Shown: positions 12,728 to 17,214 of the stretch, piece after piece
How positions within the stretch are numbered: position 1 is the first letter of the stretch
How the letters are laid out: each line of letters begins with the position of its first letter
Assembly (NCBI GenBank): GCA_934636425.1
Contig: CAKUAV010000054.1
Coordinates: 1-17,214, forward strand
Origin: an uncultured Clostridia bacterium
GTDB taxonomy: Bacteria; Bacillota; Clostridia; Christensenellales; Aristaeellaceae
Direction: 5' to 3'
DNA length: 17,214 bases
Program-made: the position numbers and the translations under genes
The notes under the pieces: model-generated
What the model saw: the letters and a program-made list of their open reading frames with translations, nothing else
What the model was told of the DNA's origin: nothing
The model's database searches: none

Positions 12728-13615
12728 TCATCTTAACAGGGTCAGCGCGCGCGGCTCGACGGCGATCCGCACATTCTCCGTCGCCGCGCCGAACTCGCCG
12801 TCCAGCGTCCATGGCGTGGGCGCGTCCATCTCAAACTCGGCGCGCGCAATGTGCGCAAAGATCACCTGCTCGCCGTCGAAGCTGCTTTTCTTCAGCATAT
12901 GCACGGCGCGCAATAGCTGATCGAGCGTTTTCGGCCTGCGTATGAGCATCAGCTCCAGCCGCCCGTCATCCAGCGCGGCCTGTTCCTCGCTGAGATGCAC
13001 CAGCGCCGCGATGGACATGGAATTGCTCACCGAGCCGTAAATAAACTCGCCCTCCGCCTCGCCGCCGTCCCAGCGGGCGCGCAGCGAAACGCTCTTCAGA
13101 TTAAACAGATCCTTCGAGCCCTCCAGCAGATACGCCAGATAGCCCAGCGCATTCTTGAGCGGCTGCGGCGTGCCGTAGGAGCACTCCGTAAACGCGCCGA
13201 ACGCCGCCACATAGGAGAAAAAGCGATCCTCGCCAAATCGCCCCACATCCAGAACGAGCCGCTCGCCATGGCGCGCGATGCTCCGCGCCGCCTCGATCGG
13301 ATCGCGGCTGAGCTTCAGTGTGCTGGCAAAATCGTTGGTCGTGCCGCAGGGAATATAGCCCAGCGCGGGGCGCGTTCCGGCGCGCATCAGCCCCTGCAGC
13401 GTCTCGTGCAGCGTGCCGTCTCCGCCGCAGCAGACGACGGTGTCATATTGTCCGCCGGCGCTCTCGGCCAGACTGGCGGCGTGTCCCGGCGCGTTCGTCA
13501 CGCGGCAGGTCACCTCCGTGCCGTTTTCGGAAAGCGCGCCTTTCACGCCGTCCATGATTTTCTCGCCGGTTCTGCGTCCGGCCGCGGGATTGACGATCAG
13601 AAGCGTTCTCTCCAC
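12728..13615 (-). CDS. Diacylglycerol kinase / YegS-like lipid kinase
   Basis: This 295-residue lipid kinase of the DAGKc fold phosphorylates a diacylglycerol-type lipid with ATP at the membrane face. In Gram-positives such enzymes (DgkB) recycle diacylglycerol from lipoteichoic acid synthesis. Visible motifs are the opening strand TLLIVNPAAGRR (4-15), the nucleotide site CCGGDGTLHE (62-71), PCGTTNDFA (89-97) and the C-terminal DDGRLELMLI (216-225), whose acidic pair matches the catalytic region of the family. There is no membrane segment. Two GTG starts exist. The one at 13624 overlaps the GGAGG box, so the GTG at 13615, eight bases after it, is preferred. Transcription is from a consensus promoter at 13678-13706. 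The exact lipid substrate cannot be read from sequence, so no gene symbol is given. Confidence 0.9.
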   Translation of the reverse strand: MERTLLIVNPAAGRRTGEKIMDGVKGALSENGTEVTCRVTNAPGHAASLAESAGGQYDTVVCCGGDGTLHETLQGLMRAGTRPALGYIPCGTTNDFASTLKLSRDPIEAARSIARHGERLVLDVGRFGEDRFFSYVAAFGAFTECSYGTPQPLKNALGYLAYLLEGSKDLFNLKSVSLRARWDGGEAEGEFIYGSVSNSMSIAALVHLSEEQAALDDGRLELMLIRRPKTLDQLLRAVHMLKKSSFDGEQVIFAHIARAEFEMDAPTPWTLDGEFGAATENVRIAVEPRALTLLR

Positions 13616-13677
13616 GCTGCTCACCTCCGTTCACCCATCGTTCAGCACGCCCTGTGCGGTCAGGTCGTTTCCTTCAT

Positions 13678-13706
13678 ATTATATTCGGAAAAAAGCCGGC
13701 TGTCAA
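13678..13706 (-). promoter_or_regulatory. Consensus promoter of the lipid kinase gene
   Basis: On the minus strand TTGACA (13701-13706) and TATAAT (13678-13683) are separated by exactly 17 bases. The start is expected near 13671, leaving a leader of about 55 nt. It diverges from the promoter at 13797-13826, with 90 bases between the two -35 boxes. Confidence 0.85.
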
Positions 13707-13796
13707 TGCCCGAAAAGTGGCGCAAAAGCAAAGCTTTTCATGCCGCGCTTAACACCGCGCCGCCATGCGCCGCTCTCGTTTTAACACACTCTTTAA

Positions 13797-13826
13797 TTGA
13801 CAGCTCCTGCCGCTCCATGATACAAT
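13797..13826 (+). promoter_or_regulatory. Promoter of the DUF4198 gene
   Basis: The -35 is a perfect TTGACA (13797-13802) and the -10 is TACAAT (13821-13826), with an 18-base spacer. The start is expected at about 13833-13834, exactly at the foot of the long potential stem in the leader. Two TTAACAC boxes (13749-13755 and 13781-13787) lie upstream, 32 bp apart. Confidence 0.8.
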
Positions 13827-13832
13827 TGCATC

Positions 13833-13994
13833 GGTTAAAGTTCTCTAACTCGCAGGTTCTTCCCCATCGGACAGGGGCGCATCGGAGAGCGCGCAATCCG
13901 CAGCGATTCCTCGCCGATTGGATTACTTGGGCGCATGAGTTAGTGTTCTTTAACTAAATTGCATGGGCATAGACCCGGAAAGAGAGAGAAGGAC
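13833..13994 (+). ncRNA. Structured 5' leader of the DUF4198 gene, candidate riboregulator
   Basis: The leader can form an outer stem of GUUAAAG (13834-13840) with CUUUAAC (13948-13954). Beyond a short U-rich internal loop, CUAACUCG (13845-13852) pairs with UGAGUUAG (13936-13943). Inside are three hairpins. Two are 4-bp stems with near-identical 8-nt loops, AUCGGACA (13866-13873) and AUCGGAGA (13881-13888). The third is AAUCC/GGAUU (13895-13899 with 13920-13924) capped by GCGA-UUCC-UCGC. UUCUCU (13841-13846) and GUUCUUC (13856-13862) can pair with the Shine-Dalgarno region AGAGAAGGAC (13985-13994). It lacks the cobalamin and NiCo riboswitch motifs I know. The pairings are visible; function is inference, and a DNA operator pair is the main alternative. 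Confidence 0.45.
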
Positions 13995-14741
13995 ATGAAG
14001 AAAATCAAGGGATTGGCTCTGATCACGGCGATGGCGCTCTGCTTTATGGCGCTGCCGACGGCCGCCTCGGCGCACGGCGTCTGGTTTGCCCAGCGCTCCG
14101 ACCGCGTCCAGCTGGTTTGCGGCGAGGGCTGGAAGGACAATGCCTACGATCCCAGCGGCCTGATGGAAATGGACGGCTATGACGCGAAATACGAGCCGGT
14201 TGCGGTCGAGCCGATCAACGGCGCCGACTATCTCTATATTGAGCCGAGCGACGATCTGGCCGTCGTGTACGTCTGCCTGGACTACGGCTTTTGGAGCAAC
14301 ACGCCCGAGGGAACCTGGGTGCCCAAGCCCATGGATGAGGTTGAGGGCGCGACGATCGGCACGCACGCCATCAAATACAGCGTCAACTATCTGGGCAGCG
14401 TCGACGAGGTGAAGCCGATCGACGGCCTGCCGTATCAGCTTGTGCCCTCCGTCGACCCGACAAAGCTCGAAATCGGCGAGGAATTCACCGTGCAGCTGCT
14501 GCACAACGGCGAGCCCATGGCCGACGTGGACATCATTCCCGACGTCATCAACCACCACACCGTGACGGTCAGGACCGATGAAAACGGCATGGCGACCGTA
14601 ACGGCCAGCAACGGCGGCGTGAACGTCATAGGCTGCGAAATGGTCGTGCCCTATGAAAACGAGGGCGTCGACAACAAGGCCACCCGCAGCAAGGCCTTCG
14701 TCAGCCTGAGCTTCACGCTCTATCCCGAAGAGAACGACTAA
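13995..14741 (+). CDS. Exported DUF4198-family protein (metal-uptake associated type)
   Basis: This 248-residue secreted protein has a signal peptide MKKIKGLALITAM... cleaved after PTAASA (about residue 26), leaving His as the mature N-terminus (HGVWF). The body fits DUF4198. The AHGVWFAQRS opening is followed by GEGWKDNAYDPSG, the GFWSNTPEGTWVPKP stretch, GTHAIKYSVNYLG, then an Ig-like carboxy domain with LVPSVDPTKLEIGEEFTVQLL, a GEPMADVDI strand and TDENGMATV. Members of this family are often found with nickel or cobalt uptake systems, and a free N-terminal His is a common metal ligand. Metal binding here is inference, and no transporter gene is in the window. The ATG at 13995 is preferred because AGAAGG precedes it and the signal peptide begins there. 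The gene is monocistronic, with its own promoter, a structured leader and a terminator. Confidence 0.75.
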   Translation: MKKIKGLALITAMALCFMALPTAASAHGVWFAQRSDRVQLVCGEGWKDNAYDPSGLMEMDGYDAKYEPVAVEPINGADYLYIEPSDDLAVVYVCLDYGFWSNTPEGTWVPKPMDEVEGATIGTHAIKYSVNYLGSVDEVKPIDGLPYQLVPSVDPTKLEIGEEFTVQLLHNGEPMADVDIIPDVINHHTVTVRTDENGMATVTASNGGVNVIGCEMVVPYENEGVDNKATRSKAFVSLSFTLYPEEND

Positions 14742-14750
14742 AAAAATAAT

Positions 14751-14807
14751 AAAGGCGCGTCCGGACGGCATTATCTTCCCATGCCCAATTCATCCGGACG
14801 CGCCTTT
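14751..14807. terminator. Long bidirectional terminator
   Basis: A perfect 15-bp stem, AAAGGCGCGTCCGGA (14751-14765) with TCCGGACGCGCCTTT (14793-14807), encloses an inner GGCAT/ATGCC hairpin (14767-14771 and 14781-14785). It ends in TTTT on the plus strand and in TTTATTATTTTTTT on the minus strand, so it can stop transcription from both convergent genes. Confidence 0.9.
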
Positions 14808-14815
14808 TGCACGCA

Positions 14816-14857
14816 AAAACCGGCGTTCTTCCCGCCATTATCCGGGAAAAGCGCCGG
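14816..14857 (-). terminator. Terminator of the glutamine synthetase gene
   Basis: CCGGCG (14820-14825) pairs with CGCCGG (14852-14857), and an inner TTCCCG (14829-14834) pairs with CGGGAA (14843-14848). On the minus strand it is followed by TTTTTGCG. It lies just past the stop at 14870. Confidence 0.85.
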
Positions 14858-14869
14858 CTGCCTTTTATG

Positions 14870-16954
14870 TCATCTCACCCCGAACAGCAGCCTGCCGTAG
14901 CTGGGATAGGGCCAGTGATCGCTCGCGACGAGCAGCTCGGCCTCGTCCACGGCATGGCGCAGCGCGTTCATAGCGCTCACGACCACGTCGTGATAGTAGT
15001 GGCTCTCGGTTTCAAGGCCGGCGCTCACCGGCGCGGCTTCGACGACCTCCTTCAATGTGCCCGTGCGGCCGGAAATCTCCTCGCACAGCGCGCTCAGCCG
15101 ACCCGCAAGCGCCTTTTCCGGCGCGGCGGCCACGCCCAGCTGCATCTTCTTGAGCGCGGCGTCGGTCAGGAAGGCCGTATAGCGCATCACGGCGGGCAGA
15201 ATCTGCTGATTGGCCATGTCGATCATGGTCAGCGCCTCGATGTGCACGGTCTTGTTGTAGCTCTCCTGCATGACGCACATGCGGCTCTTCAGCTCGCCCT
15301 CGGTGAACACGCCGTGCTTTTTGAACAGCGCGACGTTCTTTTTGTCCACCATGTGGGGCAGCGCGTCGGCGGTGCAGCGGTAGTTGAGCAGGCCGCGCTT
15401 TTCGGCCTCGCGCACCCATGCGTCGGAATAGCCGTTGCCGTTGAATATGATGCGGCGGTGATCGCGGATGGTGTGGCGAATCAGCCGGTTCAGCGAAACG
15501 GTGAAGTCCTCGGCCTTTTCCAGCTCGTCGGCGAACTGCTCCAGCGCGTCGGCGACGATTGTGTTGAGCACAATATTCGGATCCGCGACGGAGAACGAGC
15601 TGCCCAGAGAGCGGAACTCGAACTTGTTGCCGGTGAAGGCGAAGGGCGACGTGCGGTTTCTGTCGGTGGTGTCGCGCGGGAATTTCGGCAGAATGTCCAC
15701 GCCGATGTCCATCACGGCGGCTTCCTTCTGCGCGTAGTCGGACTTGCTGGCCAGCGCCTCGAGTATGCCGGTCAGCTCCTCGCCCAGAAAGATCGAGACG
15801 ATGGCGGGCGGCGCCTCGTTCGCGCCCAGGCGGTGATCGTTCGCCGCGCTGGATGCGGAAATGCGCAGGAGATCCTGATGCTCGTCAACAGCCTTTATGA
15901 CCGCGCAGAGGAAGAGCAGAAACTGCGCGTTGTCCTTGGGGCTGTCGCCCGGATTGAGCAGATTGTAGCCCTCAGAGGTACACAGCGACCAGTTGTTGTG
16001 CTTGCCGCTGCCGTTCACGCCGGCGAAGGGCTTTTCGTGCAGCAGGCACACCAGATCGTGGCGCGCGGCCACCTTGCGCATGTATTCCATCGTCAGCTGA
16101 TTGTGATCGGTGGCGATGTTGGCGGTGGTGTAAATCGGCGCCAGCTCGTGCTGCGCGGGCGCAACCTCGTTGTGCTCGGTCTTGGCCAGCACGCCCAGCT
16201 TCCACAGTTCCCTGTCCAGATCGGCCATGAACTCGGCCACGCGCGGCTTGAGCGTGCCGAAGTAGTGATCCTCCAGCTCCTGCCCCTTGACCGGGCGCGC
16301 GCCGAACAGCGTCCTGCCGGTATAGACCAGATCGGGGCGCTGATCGAAATCCTCCTTACGGATGAGGAAGTACTCCTGCTCCGGGCCGACCGTCACGTCG
16401 ACGGCGCTGACCTCGCGGCCAAAGAGGCGCAGTATCCGCCTGGCCTGACGGGAGATTTCCTCCATGGAGCGCAGCAGCGGCGTTTTTTTGTCCAGCGCCT
16501 CGCCGTTGTAGGAGCAGAACACCGTGGGAATGCACAGCGTTCTGTCCTTGATGAACGCATAGGACGACGGATCCCACGCCGTGTAGCCGCGCGCTTCAAA
16601 CGTGGCGCGCAGTCCGCCCGAGGGGAAGGACGATGCGTCCGGCTCGCCCTGAATCAGCTCCTTGCCGGAAAATTCCATGATGACGGAGTCATAATCCGAG
16701 GTGATGAACGCCTCGTGCTTTTCGGCGGTCACGCCGTTGAGCGGCTGGAACCAGTGCGTATAGTGCGTCGCGCCCTTTTCGATGGCCCAGTCCTTCATGG
16801 CGTTGGCCACGACATTGGCCACCTCGCGGGTCAGCCCCCGGCCGCCGGCCAGCGCGCGCTTCATTTCCTTATAGGTTGCGTGCGGGAGGCGCTGCTTCAT
16901 CACATCGTCGTTGAACACCATTGAACCGAAAATTTCCGACAGCTTTTCTTCCAT
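14870..16954 (-). CDS. glnN: Type III glutamine synthetase
   Basis: It makes glutamine from glutamate, ammonia and ATP in the cytosol. At 694 residues it has the length of the large GSIII class, about 250 longer than GSI. It carries the class signature FPSGGLRATFEARGYTAW (110-127), the catalytic-core motifs GPEQEYF (190-196), TEHNEVAPAQHELAP (259-273) and KPFAGVNGSGKHNNWSL (308-324), and NRTSPFAFTGNKFEFR with the substrate-binding Arg further on. The frame stays open 27 codons upstream, but that part reads through the promoter. The ATG at 16954 gives the usual MEEKLSEIFGSMVFND start with a GAGGGGGA box 12 bases ahead. The gene is monocistronic between a consensus promoter and a strong terminator, and convergent with the DUF4198 gene. 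The assimilatory role is family knowledge. Confidence 0.95.
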   Translation of the reverse strand: MEEKLSEIFGSMVFNDDVMKQRLPHATYKEMKRALAGGRGLTREVANVVANAMKDWAIEKGATHYTHWFQPLNGVTAEKHEAFITSDYDSVIMEFSGKELIQGEPDASSFPSGGLRATFEARGYTAWDPSSYAFIKDRTLCIPTVFCSYNGEALDKKTPLLRSMEEISRQARRILRLFGREVSAVDVTVGPEQEYFLIRKEDFDQRPDLVYTGRTLFGARPVKGQELEDHYFGTLKPRVAEFMADLDRELWKLGVLAKTEHNEVAPAQHELAPIYTTANIATDHNQLTMEYMRKVAARHDLVCLLHEKPFAGVNGSGKHNNWSLCTSEGYNLLNPGDSPKDNAQFLLFLCAVIKAVDEHQDLLRISASSAANDHRLGANEAPPAIVSIFLGEELTGILEALASKSDYAQKEAAVMDIGVDILPKFPRDTTDRNRTSPFAFTGNKFEFRSLGSSFSVADPNIVLNTIVADALEQFADELEKAEDFTVSLNRLIRHTIRDHRRIIFNGNGYSDAWVREAEKRGLLNYRCTADALPHMVDKKNVALFKKHGVFTEGELKSRMCVMQESYNKTVHIEALTMIDMANQQILPAVMRYTAFLTDAALKKMQLGVAAAPEKALAGRLSALCEEISGRTGTLKEVVEAAPVSAGLETESHYYHDVVVSAMNALRHAVDEAELLVASDHWPYPSYGRLLFGVR

Positions 16955-17006
16955 ATCGAATCGCGTCCCCCTCGTCGTCGTTCGTATATAAGCGGATGAT
17001 GAGAGG

Positions 17007-17035
17007 ATTATAACAGTATTCGTTCGCCTTGTCAA
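17007..17035 (-). promoter_or_regulatory. glnN: Consensus promoter of glutamine synthetase
   Basis: On the minus strand TTGACA (17030-17035) and TATAAT (17007-17012) are separated by exactly 17 bases. The start is expected near 17000, giving a leader of about 46 nt. Confidence 0.9.
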
Positions 17036-17048
17036 TGTCTTTCATGAC

Positions 17049-17079
17049 CTGTTAACCCATGCGCGCAGGCTGTTAACCC
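17049..17079 (-). repeat. Two CTGTTAACCC boxes 21 bp apart upstream of glnN
   Basis: The ten-base sequence CTGTTAACCC occurs at 17049-17058 and again at 17070-17079. Each contains the palindrome GTTAAC. The 21-bp period is two helical turns, and the boxes are centred at about -53 and -74 from the predicted start. This is a classical layout for a regulator binding on one face of the DNA. The factor is unknown. Confidence 0.6.
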
Positions 17080-17214
17080 GCACGGCCAGGCGCCGCCGGA
17101 AAAGGGGTCGCTTGACAGCGCCCGCGTCGCCAATGGGAGATGGGAGCTCGGCAAATATCTGCGGTCTGATTGAAAGTCATATCCGGCAGAATCTGCACAG
17201 ACAGCGCTCATGAC
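17080..17214. other. Right edge, no gene recognised
   Basis: These bases hold no supported gene. A TTGACA at 17112-17117 on the plus strand has no -10 box at the right distance. The gene on the far side of the glutamine synthetase promoter lies outside the window. Confidence 0.5.

Noticed and set aside
13833..13994. Cobalamin or NiCo riboswitch upstream of the DUF4198 gene
   Set aside because: No B12-box-like GCCACTG or AGYCAGG element, and the junction segments differ from the NiCo aptamer as I remember it. A covariance-model scan is still needed.
14807..16924. 705-codon plus-strand frame opposite the glutamine synthetase
   Set aside because: Antisense shadow. The minus strand has every GSIII motif, and the frame starts inside the terminator region.
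17112..17140. Plus-strand promoter starting with TTGACA at 17112
   Set aside because: No acceptable -10 box 15-19 bases downstream.

Overview
The window looks like chromosome from a moderately GC-rich, low-profile Gram-positive of the Clostridia type. The reasons are: Shine-Dalgarno sequences close to GGAGG, several textbook sigma-A promoters (TTGACA-N17-TATAAT), a type III glutamine synthetase, a DgkB/YegS-like lipid kinase, and a giant secreted protein with Listeria/Bacteroides-type (Flg_new/InlB B) repeats and a Thr-Glu-Pro tail. I cannot place it more finely from sequence alone. Nothing here shows a transposase, an integrase, a CRISPR array, or an rRNA or tRNA gene.

Left half (1-10500), all on the minus strand. 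A TetR-family regulator (9701-10372, probably with a frameshifted N-terminus starting near 10449) is followed by a 2820-residue secreted protein (1091-9553). That gene overlaps a small subtilisin-like protease (306-1094) by the four bases ATGA. A terminator follows at 256-290. The layout suggests one regulated surface/secretion cassette: regulator, giant repeat protein, coupled protease. A TGGTGT-GT-ACACCA dyad on the regulator's own promoter suggests autoregulation. At the far left edge a perfect consensus promoter points out of the window.

Middle (10500-13720), minus strand. CTP synthase pyrG (start 12460) has its own promoter and a terminator. Upstream of it lies a diacylglycerol kinase-family gene (start 13615), also with its own consensus promoter and terminator.

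Right part. A divergent plus-strand promoter (13797-13826) drives a DUF4198-type exported protein (13995-14741) through an about 160-nt leader. The leader starts almost exactly at a long potential stem enclosing three small hairpins, and it carries pyrimidine tracts complementary to the Shine-Dalgarno sequence. I do not recognise this leader, and it is the best candidate here for an undescribed regulatory RNA. The alternative is a pair of operator dyads exactly 105 bp apart. Two strong hairpin terminators separate this gene from the convergent type III glutamine synthetase (14870-16954, minus). The glutamine synthetase promoter is perfect, and two CTGTTAACCC boxes lie 21 bp apart just upstream of it.

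The long plus-strand open frame at 1916-6619 and the many other antisense frames are shadows of GC-rich coding sequence.
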